Part shown: positions 5,320 to 11,765 of the stretch, piece after piece
Layout of the letters: each line of letters opens with the position of its first letter
Position numbering within the stretch: the first letter of the stretch is position 1
Source: Planctomycetota bacterium
GTDB lineage: Bacteria; Planctomycetota; Planctomycetia; Pirellulales; Thermoguttaceae
Direction: 5' to 3'
DNA: 11,765 nucleotides
NCBI GenBank assembly: GCA_021784975.1
Contig: JAJYGU010000142.1
Coordinates: 1 to 11,765 of the forward strand
Notes under the pieces: generated by a model
Seen by the model: only the letters and a program-made list of their open reading frames with translations
Database searches by the model: none
What the model was told of the DNA's origin: nothing
Translations under genes and position numbers: made by a program

Positions 5320-6855
5320 ATGCTCGAGTTGCTCGACCCTGACCAGCAGATCCCCAAAGAAACCTACGAACAGGTCTATCCCGACCTGGAAATTCGCCTG
5401 GGGGCTTGCCAGCGGGCCGCCCGGGCCGCCGGGGTGCCGGTGGTGGTTGTGTTCGAGGGCTGGGATGCCGCCGGCAAGGGAAAGGTAATTAACCGCCTGG
5501 TCCAGGCCCTCGATCCCCGCGGGTTCAAAGTCTACACAATCGGCGCCCCTACTGAGACGGAAGAGTTCTATCCTTGGATGTGGCGGTTTTGGAACCTGTT
5601 GCCGGCGGCCGGCGATATCGTCATTCTGGACCACTCCTGGTATCGCCGGCTGTTGTTGGAACGGGTCGAGAACGACCAAGCCGACTCGTGGCCCGCGGCG
5701 TTCGACGACATCCGCGACTTTGAGCACCAGTTGACCGACAGCGGCGTCGTGCTGGTCAAGTTCTGGCTGCACATCAGCAAGCGCGAGCAGAAGCGCCGCT
5801 TCCAGACGCTGGAAAGCAACCCGGCCATGTCGTGGCGGGTGGGTCCGCAGGAACGGAAGCAGAACAAGAAGTACCCCCGCTGGCTGGCGGCCGCCGAGGA
5901 GATGCTCGCCCGAACCGATACCGCCAACGCCCCCTGGACGCTGGTCGAGGCGACCCACGAGCGTCACCTCCGCGTGAAGGTGCTGGACACGGTGGCCGCG
6001 GCGATGCAGCGCGAGTTGGACCGCCGGGCTGCCGCTGCTCCGCCGGAGCGCAAGCCGATGGCCGTGCCGGCCGACTGGCCCCCGCCGCACAAGACGATCT
6101 TGGATCGAGTCGATCTCAGTCTGTCGCTGACCCGCGAGCAGTACGACGAGGAACTGGGCAAGCTGCAAGAGCGGCTGCTGAACCTGGAATATCGTCTCTA
6201 CGATGCGCGTCTGCCGGCCGTGGTGGTCTACGAGGGCTGCGACGCGGCCGGCAAGGGAGGCAACATCCGCCGCCTCACCCGGGGACTCGATCCCCGCGGC
6301 TACGAGGTGCATCCGGTGGCCGCCCCCACGCCTCAGGAGCTCGCCCACCATTTTCTCTGGCGATTCTGGCGGAACGTGCCCAAGGCGGGGCACATCGCCA
6401 TTTTCGACCGCTCCTGGTACGGCCGGGTGCTGGTCGAGCCGATCGAAGGCTTTTGCACCGAGGCCGAGTGGAAGCGTGCCTACCAGGAAATCAACGAGTT
6501 CGAGCGGCAACTGGCCGGGCACGGGACGGTGATCGTCAAGTTCTGGCTCCAGATCGACCGCGACGAACAGATCCGCCGCTTCCAAGATCGCCAGAACACG
6601 GCCGCCAAGCAATGGAAGATCACCCAGGAAGATTGGCGCAACCGCGAGAAGTGGAAACAGTACGAGCAGTGCCTGGTCGAGATGCTGGAGCGGACCAGCA
6701 CCACCTACGCCCCTTGGACGATTCTAGAGGCCAACTGCAAGCTCTACGCCCGTATCAAGGCGCTGCGCACCGTGGCCGACGCCGTAGAAAGCGCCCTCGG
6801 GGGAAAAAGGGGACGCGACTCTTTTCCACTTGCAACGCGAGGCCGTCGGGGATAA
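5320..6855 (+). CDS. pap: Polyphosphate:AMP phosphotransferase, two fused PPK2 domains
   Basis: This 511-residue cytoplasmic enzyme is predicted to transfer phosphate from polyphosphate to AMP, giving ADP (class II PPK2). Two homologous P-loop domains are fused. The first has Walker A GWDAAGKGK at 47-55 and a divergent Walker B/lid DHSWYRR at 104-110. The second has GCDAAGKGG at 306-314 and the canonical DRSWYGR at 363-369, then 'VEPIEGF'. In characterised two-domain members the C-terminal domain carries the activity, and the degenerate first-domain motif here fits that. Similarity appears to end at 'VADAVESAL' (about residue 493). The last ~18 residues (GGKRGRDSFPLATRGRRG) are encoded by a hairpin and the sequence leading into the downstream transposase fragment, so the native 3' end was probably replaced. 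The gene stands alone on the plus strand. The function is confident; whether the tail matters is unknown. Confidence 0.93.
   Translation: MLELLDPDQQIPKETYEQVYPDLEIRLGACQRAARAAGVPVVVVFEGWDAAGKGKVINRLVQALDPRGFKVYTIGAPTETEEFYPWMWRFWNLLPAAGDIVILDHSWYRRLLLERVENDQADSWPAAFDDIRDFEHQLTDSGVVLVKFWLHISKREQKRRFQTLESNPAMSWRVGPQERKQNKKYPRWLAAAEEMLARTDTANAPWTLVEATHERHLRVKVLDTVAAAMQRELDRRAAAAPPERKPMAVPADWPPPHKTILDRVDLSLSLTREQYDEELGKLQERLLNLEYRLYDARLPAVVVYEGCDAAGKGGNIRRLTRGLDPRGYEVHPVAAPTPQELAHHFLWRFWRNVPKAGHIAIFDRSWYGRVLVEPIEGFCTEAEWKRAYQEINEFERQLAGHGTVIVKFWLQIDRDEQIRRFQDRQNTAAKQWKITQEDWRNREKWKQYEQCLVEMLERTSTTYAPWTILEANCKLYARIKALRTVADAVESALGGKRGRDSFPLATRGRRG
6802..6827. repeat. Small GGGGAC-containing hairpin at the left edge of the transposase fragment
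   Basis: GGAAAAAG at 6802-6809 pairs with CTTTTCC at 6821-6827 (one bulged A), enclosing GGGACGCGACT. It lies 37 bp before the transposase start codon and inside the last codons of the phosphotransferase gene. Its position and shape fit a REP-like end of a RAYT element. No second copy is present in this window. Confidence 0.5.
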
Positions 6856-6864
6856 CGTAGGGGC

Positions 6865-7215
6865 ATGCCACGAACAGCCCGCGCGGCTCCTGGAGGACTG
6901 GTTTACCATGCGCTCAACCGCCCAGTGGCCCGTTTGCCGTTGTTCGAGAAGGCGGCCGATTATGAGGCCTTCGAACAGGTGCTGGGCGAGGCGATGGAGA
7001 AGCATCCGACGCGAATCTTGGGCTATTGCCTTATGCCCAATCACTGGCATTTTGTGATCTGGCCTCGTGAGGACGGGGAGTTGACGGCCTTCCTCCGCTG
7101 GTTGACCCACACGCATACGATGCGATGGCACGCGCACCACAAGACGGGCGGCACGGGCCACCTTTATCAAGGGCGGTTCAAGTCGTTCCCGGTTCAGAGC
7201 GAGAGCATTTCTCCC
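6865..7215 (+). pseudogene. Truncated REP-associated tyrosine transposase (RAYT, Y1/HUH type)
   Basis: The frame begins at the ATG at 6865. About 112 residues match the N-terminal half of RAYT-like transposases (IS200/IS605-related Y1 family): 'PGGLVYHALNRPVARLPLFE', 'YCLMPNHWHFVIWP' with the HxH metal-binding pair, 'WLTHTHTMRWHAHH' and 'GHLYQGRFKSFPVQ'. Family members are usually about 200-240 residues and continue with a 'YVERN' segment carrying the catalytic tyrosine. That segment is absent. Similarity ends around 7200-7215, just where the convergent rhamnosidase gene ends; the frame then runs to a stop at 7332 through antisense rhamnosidase sequence. Another frame at about 7203-7220 reads 'EHFSLT', which could be a frameshifted trace of the usual 'EHFLT'. 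It cannot be an active transposase. The hairpin at 6802-6827 is probably its associated palindrome. Confidence 0.8.
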
Positions 7216-10128
7216 TCACTCGGCGATGTGGAAGCTGTAGGTGCCCGAGCCGATCTCGTAGACCACGGCGTCCTTCGCTTGTCGCAGCAACCTCACGCCG
7301 GGGGCCTCGGCGGCCGGCTTATCGCTTTCTAGCACCTTGCTGGGTTCTTTGGCAGAAAGATAGACGGTAGCCACGCCGCCGATCGGAACGGAGACGTTCC
7401 AAACCACTGCTCCGTCTTTGCGACTCCACTGGCTGGTGATCCGGCCGGCCATCGTCTCCCGCCAGGCCCGCACGAAATCCAACCCGCGGACAAACACCGG
7501 TTTGAGCACAATGCGGTCGTAGCCGGGAGTGGCCGGATCGGCGCGGATGCCCGCCAGATATTCATATAGCCAGGGCAACAGGTCGCCGATCAGCATCACG
7601 TGATTGCCCGAGTTCATGGCCGGGTCGGCCGTGTCGCCGTTCCACAGCTCCCAAATGGTGGTGGCATCCTTGTTGGCCATGTAGCCCCAACTCGGGTAGT
7701 CCGGCTGGGTGGCGATTCGCAGGGCAAGATCGGGGCGGCCATGATCCGACAGGACGTGCATTAAGTGCTGCACGCCGATCAATCCGACGCCGACATGCGA
7801 CTTCGACTGGCCCTCGATCTTGGCCACCAGCGCGGCGAACACGGCGTCGCGCCGCCGTTGCGGCGCCAGGCCAAACGAAAGCGGCAAGAGGCTGGAGGTT
7901 TGCGTGCCGTTGTCGTATCTTGCCGCCGCGTCGTCGAAAAATCGCTTGTTGAAGGCCGCCTTCATTCGCTCGGCCAGGGCGGTATAGCGGGCGGCGTCGC
8001 CCGGCTTGCCGGCCAGGACCGCGTACTGGCTCATCAGCCGCAGGATGTGCTCGAAATAGGCGGTGCCGATCAATTCACCGTTGGTCTTGCGGGCAGGATC
8101 CTTCGAGTGGATCAGGTGCGGATCCTCCGGGGGCACGCACCAGTCGCCGTAGCTGTCGCGCGGCATGCGGTCGTGGGCCAGATAGCCGAGCATGTGCTCG
8201 ACCCATGCCCGCATGGCCGCGTAGTGCCGTACGATGAAGCGGTTATCGCCATATTGCTCCCGCAGCCAGGCCGGGATCAAGGCGATGGTGCCGGCCCAGG
8301 TGACGTTGTCGTTGTACAGCGGCCAATAGCTCGGGCACACGTCCGAGACGCTGCCCTCGGGGCGCTGCGTATCGGCCATGTCGGTGAGCCATTTCTCGTA
8401 GAAGGCGGCCACGTTGAAAAGCTGCATCTCGCCGTGGCAGCCGGCGGCCCGATCGCCCAGCCAGCCTTGCCGCTCGTCGCGCTGCGGGCAATCGGTGGGG
8501 ATGCTGCGGTAATTGCCGCGAATGCCCCAGCGGCAGTTGGCGTGGATACGGTTCAACAACTCATTGGAGCACTGGAAATCGCCGGCCGGCTCCAAGTCGT
8601 CGTGGACCACGCAGGCCTCCAGCGCGTCGGCGGCAGGCTCGCCCGGATAGCCGGTGATCTCGACGTAGCGGAAGCCGTGATAGGTAAAGCGAGGCTCGTA
8701 GACCTCGATCCCGCCGCCCTTGAGGGTGTAGTGGTCCGTGCACCGGGCGCTGCGGAGATTGGCCACATAAAGCATTCCGTCGGGCTGCAAGGTTTCGGCA
8801 TGGCGGAGCTGAACGGTTGTTCCCGCCGGCCCGTGCACCCGCAGCCGGCACCAGCCGACCAGGTTCTGCCCCATGTCGAACACGTAAACGCCCTCCTTGG
8901 GGTTCTTCTTGGCGATCGGCCGGCGATGCTCGATCACCCGGATGGGCGCGATGTTCCGGGCGGAGAGCTTTTCACCCGGCGGCGGGAGGACTTCCACCGG
9001 CTTCCAGGCACCGTCGTCATAGCCGGGCTCGGCCCAGCCGGTAAGCTCCAGGCGGGCATCATATTGCTCGCCGTCGTACTCATTGTTGGCGCGAATCGGT
9101 CCCTGGTCGGTGACCTTCCAGGATTCGTCGCTGACGATGTATCGCAGCCCGCCGTCCTGGTTCTCAATCCGCAGAATCAGCCGCAGCTTGGGCGGGCCGA
9201 AGGTCCGAGTGCTGGTGGGCACCTTGTGCCGCGGCGCCCAGTAGCGGCCGTTGCCCAACCATGCCCCGACCGCGTTGCGGCCGTCTCGAAGCAGGGAAGT
9301 AACCTCGTGGACCACGTAGATCGCGCGTTTGTTGTATTCCGTCAGCGGCGGCGAGAGGACTTCATCGCCAACCTTGACGCCGTTGATATACAATTCGGAA
9401 AGCCCCAGGCCGCAAAACGCGACCGTGGCCGAGCGGATTTGCCCGCGGACGTCGAACTCACGGCGGAGTTGCCGGGCGGCCAAGGGGTGGCCGTCCGAAG
9501 GTTTCTCTCCCGCCGCCGGGGTCGGCTCGACGGCTTTCATGCCGATCCATTTGGCGTTTTTCCAGTCGTGGTCGCTCAAAAGTCCCATCGTCCACGAGGC
9601 GGCCGGGCTCCACAGCGAAGGCCGGCCCTCCTGGTCCCATACCCGCACTTTCCAGCAATATGCCTGCCAGCTCCGCAACGGCCGACCGGCATAGATCGCG
9701 CGGAGCGGATGGCTGCTGCGGACTTTGCCGCTGTCCCATAGGTCCCCCTGGTCCTCCTTGAGCAGTTCCGGGGCGGACGACACGAGCACTTGGTAGGCCG
9801 TAGCCTTCACGCCGCGGACATCGGTGCTTGCCGCGGTTGAGTCCAGAACCCAATTCAGCCGCGGCTGAGTAGCATCGATCCCTTGGGGACTGGCGCGAAA
9901 TTCACACTCCAAGCGTTGCGGCTGAATCTTGGTTTGCCCAGTTTCCGTTTGGGCCGAGGCGGGCAGGCTGGCCAGCCCTAGCAAGCTGGCAACCGTGATC
10001 CGCGCCCAGAGACTGTTCACCCCGGCAGCCGACCGAAGGCCAGATTGAAGACCTCCGCACGTAGGACGACGGGTCATTGCGGCTGGTTGTAGGGATCCGC
10101 CAAGCAGAGTGAGTATCTTGCTTACCAT
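7216..10128 (-). CDS. Secreted alpha-L-rhamnosidase, glycoside hydrolase family 78
   Basis: This 970-residue enzyme is predicted to release terminal alpha-L-rhamnose from polysaccharides or glycosides. Order of parts: a long N-region, a hydrophobic signal core ('ITVASLLGLASLPASAQ'), an Ig-like domain ('TQPRLNWVLDS'), the rhamnosidase N-terminal carbohydrate-binding-like domain ('GLGLSELYINGVKVGDEVLS'), a second beta domain ('EPRFTYHGFRYVEITGYPG'), the (alpha/alpha)6 catalytic barrel and a C-terminal beta domain ending 'GTYSFHIAE'. The GH78 hallmark DCPQRDERQGWLGD is at 546-559, with E552 the likely general acid. 'TTIWELWNGD' holds E827, the likely general base of this inverting family. The ATG at 10128 has GAGGGA 10 nt upstream. 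A TTG at 10149 and a GTG at 10020 are also possible; the GTG would give a more ordinary signal peptide. The 3' end meets the convergent transposase fragment, but the protein appears complete. Confidence 0.93.
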   Translation of the reverse strand: MVSKILTLLGGSLQPAAMTRRPTCGGLQSGLRSAAGVNSLWARITVASLLGLASLPASAQTETGQTKIQPQRLECEFRASPQGIDATQPRLNWVLDSTAASTDVRGVKATAYQVLVSSAPELLKEDQGDLWDSGKVRSSHPLRAIYAGRPLRSWQAYCWKVRVWDQEGRPSLWSPAASWTMGLLSDHDWKNAKWIGMKAVEPTPAAGEKPSDGHPLAARQLRREFDVRGQIRSATVAFCGLGLSELYINGVKVGDEVLSPPLTEYNKRAIYVVHEVTSLLRDGRNAVGAWLGNGRYWAPRHKVPTSTRTFGPPKLRLILRIENQDGGLRYIVSDESWKVTDQGPIRANNEYDGEQYDARLELTGWAEPGYDDGAWKPVEVLPPPGEKLSARNIAPIRVIEHRRPIAKKNPKEGVYVFDMGQNLVGWCRLRVHGPAGTTVQLRHAETLQPDGMLYVANLRSARCTDHYTLKGGGIEVYEPRFTYHGFRYVEITGYPGEPAADALEACVVHDDLEPAGDFQCSNELLNRIHANCRWGIRGNYRSIPTDCPQRDERQGWLGDRAAGCHGEMQLFNVAAFYEKWLTDMADTQRPEGSVSDVCPSYWPLYNDNVTWAGTIALIPAWLREQYGDNRFIVRHYAAMRAWVEHMLGYLAHDRMPRDSYGDWCVPPEDPHLIHSKDPARKTNGELIGTAYFEHILRLMSQYAVLAGKPGDAARYTALAERMKAAFNKRFFDDAAARYDNGTQTSSLLPLSFGLAPQRRRDAVFAALVAKIEGQSKSHVGVGLIGVQHLMHVLSDHGRPDLALRIATQPDYPSWGYMANKDATTIWELWNGDTADPAMNSGNHVMLIGDLLPWLYEYLAGIRADPATPGYDRIVLKPVFVRGLDFVRAWRETMAGRITSQWSRKDGAVVWNVSVPIGGVATVYLSAKEPSKVLESDKPAAEAPGVRLLRQAKDAVVYEIGSGTYSFHIAE

Positions 10129-10208
10129 CGTGGGTCTTTCCCTCAGCAAGGGTAAAGCGTCCTGGAATCCGCGGGCGCGCTCGCCTCAGCCATCCGCGGG
10201 TGAACCTC

Positions 10209-10236
10209 ATTGTACCTCTTCGGCGGTTGGGATCAA
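10209..10236 (-). promoter_or_regulatory. Sigma70-type promoter for the rhamnosidase gene
   Basis: On the minus strand TTGATC (10236-10231), a 16-nt spacer and TACAAT (10214-10209) match the consensus at 4 of 6 and 5 of 6 positions. Transcription would start near 10202, giving a leader of about 74 nt before the ATG at 10128. Confidence 0.45.
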
Positions 10237-10357
10237 CGGTGGCTTATCCGGCAGTTGATCGACCGGACCCAAAAGGAGAACCGCTGACATGGCGACTCGC
10301 TTTTTGATGCCGATGCTGCCAACGGCCCTTGGGCAGTTTCCTTAGCCGCGGACACAT

Positions 10358-10455
10358 AGCGGCCGTCCAGCAACAACTTCCACTTTCGCCAAGGGGACAG
10401 TCCCATTTTCGTCGGACGAAAATTGGGACAGTCCCCAACTTGTTTTTGGACGGCC
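10358..10455. repeat. ~100-bp palindromic REP/MITE-like element, copy 2
   Basis: These 98 bp match copy 1 (4461-4558) in the same orientation with one substitution: T at 10424 instead of G. The outer inverted repeat is shortened to GGCCGTCCA/TGGACGGCC because the right flank is ACATA rather than GCT. ACATA also occurs immediately left of the element (10354-10358) and again at 10456-10460, which could be a target-site duplication. The central hairpin and both GGGACAGTCCC palindromes are intact. It lies between the divergent rhamnosidase and sigma factor promoters. The rest of this intergenic region (10237-10357 and 10456-10658) holds nothing I can identify beyond a short GACCGATCGGTC palindrome. 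Confidence 0.88.
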
Positions 10456-10658
10456 ACATACCTCGGCAATCCAATCCACCATAGCGTGGCTCGACCAACG
10501 GGCGGGACCGATCGGTCGAAGAGCGGATTCGTTGGATCGTGCAGCCCGGCCGCGGCCGTTTGCCGATCAGCCGCGAGCTGCCAGGTGGTTCTCGGTTGGG
10601 GCAATTCTGATCGTGTTTGGTGAATCGCAATGCATATCTGCTGCTGTCGGCAGCGTCA

Positions 10659-10687
10659 TTGTGACCGGGGCATGATCGCACTAAAAT
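10659..10687 (+). promoter_or_regulatory. Sigma70-type promoter predicting a leaderless sigma factor mRNA
   Basis: TTGTGA at 10659-10664, a 17-nt spacer and TAAAAT at 10682-10687 match the consensus at 4 of 6 and 5 of 6 positions with ideal spacing. The expected transcription start, about 7 nt beyond the -10 box, falls on the ATG at 10694. This fits the absence of a proper Shine-Dalgarno sequence before that ATG. Confidence 0.45.
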
Positions 10688-10693
10688 GGGGCT

Positions 10694-11431
10694 ATGGCGG
10701 CCCACGACAGCAAGTGCGAACGGTTGCCGGCCGGCAAGGATCGCTTTGCCACCACGCATTGGAGCATGGTGGTAAGCGCCGGCGGCCCCCGCTCGTCCGA
10801 AGCCAGCCGCGCGCTGGCTACCTTGTGTGAGAACTATTGGTTCCCGGTCTATGCGTTTGTCCGCCGGGCGGGTCACTCGGCCGAAGACGCACAGGACCTG
10901 ACCCAGGAGTTCTTCGTCCGCCTGCTGGACAAGCATTTCCTCGCAGCGGCGGATCGCAATAAGGGACGGTTCCGAACTTTTCTTCTCACCGCGGTGAAGC
11001 GATTCTTGGCGAACGAATATGACCGTATCCGGGCCAAAAAGCGAGGCGGCGGCCAAACGATCCTCTCACTGGAAAGTCTTGAAGCCAGGTATTGCCAGGA
11101 GCCGGCCGACCGGCTGACGCCTGAACGGATTTTCGAGCAACAATGGGCGCTTAGTTTGCTAAATCAGGTCCTGGCCCGCCTGCAAGCCGAGATGAACGCC
11201 GACGGCAAGGCCGCACTGTTCGATGCGCTCAAGGACCATCTGACGGGCAGCCGAGCGGTCGGCTATCGAGCGGCTGCAGCCCGCTTGGGCATGACTGAGG
11301 GGGCCGTCAAAGTGGCTGCCCACCGACTCCGTGGGCGCTATCGGGAGTTGTTGCGGGAAGAGATCGCCCAGACGGTTGCCAGCCCGGACGAGATTGAAGA
11401 AGAGGTCCGCTACCTCTTTACCTGCCTGTAG
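10694..11431 (+). CDS. ECF-type RNA polymerase sigma factor, planctomycete kinase-linked group
   Basis: This 245-residue transcription initiation factor belongs to the extracytoplasmic function group. The N-terminus carries FATTHWSMV (18-26), a signature of the large planctomycete families encoded next to Ser/Thr kinases. Region 2 spans about 44-113 ('CENYWFPVYAFVRRAGHS', DAQDLTQEFF at 65-74, 'RFRTFLLTAVKRFLANEYD'). Region 4 has a helix-turn-helix at about 189-217 ('GYRAAAARLGMTEGAVKVAA' then 'HRLRGRYRELL'). The linker (115-150) is longer than in classic ECF factors, as usual for this group. The ATG at 10694 is supported by the full FATTHWS segment downstream and by a promoter ending right before it. 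The kinase gene begins 86 bp after the stop on the same strand. No anti-sigma factor gene is visible, so control by the kinase is the likely mode; that is an inference from family context. Confidence 0.93.
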   Translation: MAAHDSKCERLPAGKDRFATTHWSMVVSAGGPRSSEASRALATLCENYWFPVYAFVRRAGHSAEDAQDLTQEFFVRLLDKHFLAAADRNKGRFRTFLLTAVKRFLANEYDRIRAKKRGGGQTILSLESLEARYCQEPADRLTPERIFEQQWALSLLNQVLARLQAEMNADGKAALFDALKDHLTGSRAVGYRAAAARLGMTEGAVKVAAHRLRGRYRELLREEIAQTVASPDEIEEEVRYLFTCL

Positions 11432-11517
11432 TTGCGGGCATTGCGGTTTCCACCGTAACTTTTCTGCCCGTCTGCTTAAAGTAGGTATAGGGGTGAAACG
11501 GATCGAGACCTTTTGCC

Positions 11518-11765
11518 ATGAGCGAAGAGAACCGCTGTCCACAGTGCGGAGCCGCCTTGCCGGCCCAATCGCCGCAAGGCCTTTGCCCAGGCTGCCTTCT
11601 GAAATGGGGGCTGGAGAGCCAGACCGGGGACCAGGAAGGCGGAAGCCAGCCTGGGGCCGCTGACCGCGCTTCGCCCACGCCGAAGGAAATAGCGGTCTAT
11701 TTCCCGGACCTGGAAGTCCTGGAACTGGTGGGCCGCGGCGGCATGGGCGTGGTCTACAAGGCCCG
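11518..11765 (+). CDS. Ser/Thr protein kinase, N-terminal part only, runs off the window
   Basis: The first 82 codons are present. They encode a small Cys4 motif, CPQCGAALPA.....GLCPGCLL (Cys 7, 10, 23 and 26), common at the start of planctomycete PknB-like kinases and probably zinc-binding. An acidic, Gly/Ser-rich linker follows, then 'YFPDLEVLELVGRGGMGVVY', which is the glycine-rich ATP-binding loop of a Hanks-type kinase (subdomain I, GRGGMGVVYKA). The catalytic lysine and everything beyond lie outside the window, so activity and any membrane or sensor domain cannot be judged. The upstream ribosome-binding site is weak (GATCGAGACC). The same-strand position 86 bp behind the ECF gene supports an operon in which the kinase probably regulates the sigma factor. 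Confidence 0.88.
   Translation, partial: MSEENRCPQCGAALPAQSPQGLCPGCLLKWGLESQTGDQEGGSQPGAADRASPTPKEIAVYFPDLEVLELVGRGGMGVVYKA

Noticed and set aside
5272..6612. A 446-codon minus-strand open frame opposite the phosphotransferase
   Set aside because: It is a shadow of the PPK2 repeats. The duplicated look of its translation comes from the two homologous domains on the plus strand.
7765..9741. A 658-codon plus-strand open frame opposite the rhamnosidase
   Set aside because: It is an antisense shadow of the GH78 gene. It is low-complexity in look and has no domain, and the minus strand carries unmistakable GH78 motifs.
10244..11056. A 270-codon minus-strand open frame across copy 2 of the palindrome and the sigma gene start
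   Set aside because: It runs through a palindromic repeat and antisense to the sigma factor, with no recognisable domain.

Overview
The window looks like a chromosomal segment of a planctomycete, probably of the Pirellulales type. This is an inference from gene content, not a database match. The indicators are GC-rich coding DNA, an ECF sigma factor of the 'FATTHWS' kind followed by a Ser/Thr kinase with an N-terminal Cys4 motif, a Tat-exported Gfo/Idh/MocA oxidoreductase next to a secreted HEAT-repeat protein, a large secreted GH78 alpha-L-rhamnosidase, a TadE-like minor pilin remnant, and REP-type palindromes with a RAYT-like transposase.

Layout, left to right. Positions 1-380 are intergenic, ending in a perfect 11-bp stem-loop. 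Two minus-strand genes follow and are probably co-transcribed: the oxidoreductase (2563-3855) and then the HEAT-repeat protein (381-2492). Their presumed leader (3856-4160) contains a nested palindrome (3992-4098). Positions 4190-5300 hold no intact gene. They carry an orphan coding-like fragment, copy 1 of a ~100-bp palindromic element (4461-4561), and the frameshifted 3' end of a TadE-like pseudogene (4562-4832). A two-domain polyphosphate:AMP phosphotransferase is encoded at 5320-6855 on the plus strand. Its last codons run into a hairpin that sits just upstream of a RAYT-like transposase fragment (6865 to about 7215). That fragment stops at the 3' end of the convergent rhamnosidase gene (7216-10128, minus). 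A divergent promoter region (10129-10693) contains copy 2 of the palindromic element (10358-10455). It is followed by the ECF sigma gene (10694-11431) and the first 82 codons of a Ser/Thr kinase that runs off the window.

How the genes work together. The oxidoreductase, HEAT protein and rhamnosidase fit the exported glycan-degrading lifestyle typical of planctomycetes, but nothing in the sequence ties them to one pathway. The phosphotransferase is a separate energy and nucleotide function (polyphosphate + AMP to ADP). The ECF/kinase pair is a self-contained signalling module.

The most interesting layer is non-coding. Three different palindrome types in 11.8 kb share a GGGGAC core. One is present twice with a single substitution over 98 bp, and one adjoins a truncated REP-associated (HUH/Y1) transposase. 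Together they suggest a REP/RAYT system that has been reshaping gene ends here: the tail of the phosphotransferase, the 3' border of the rhamnosidase and the 3' end of the pilin remnant.
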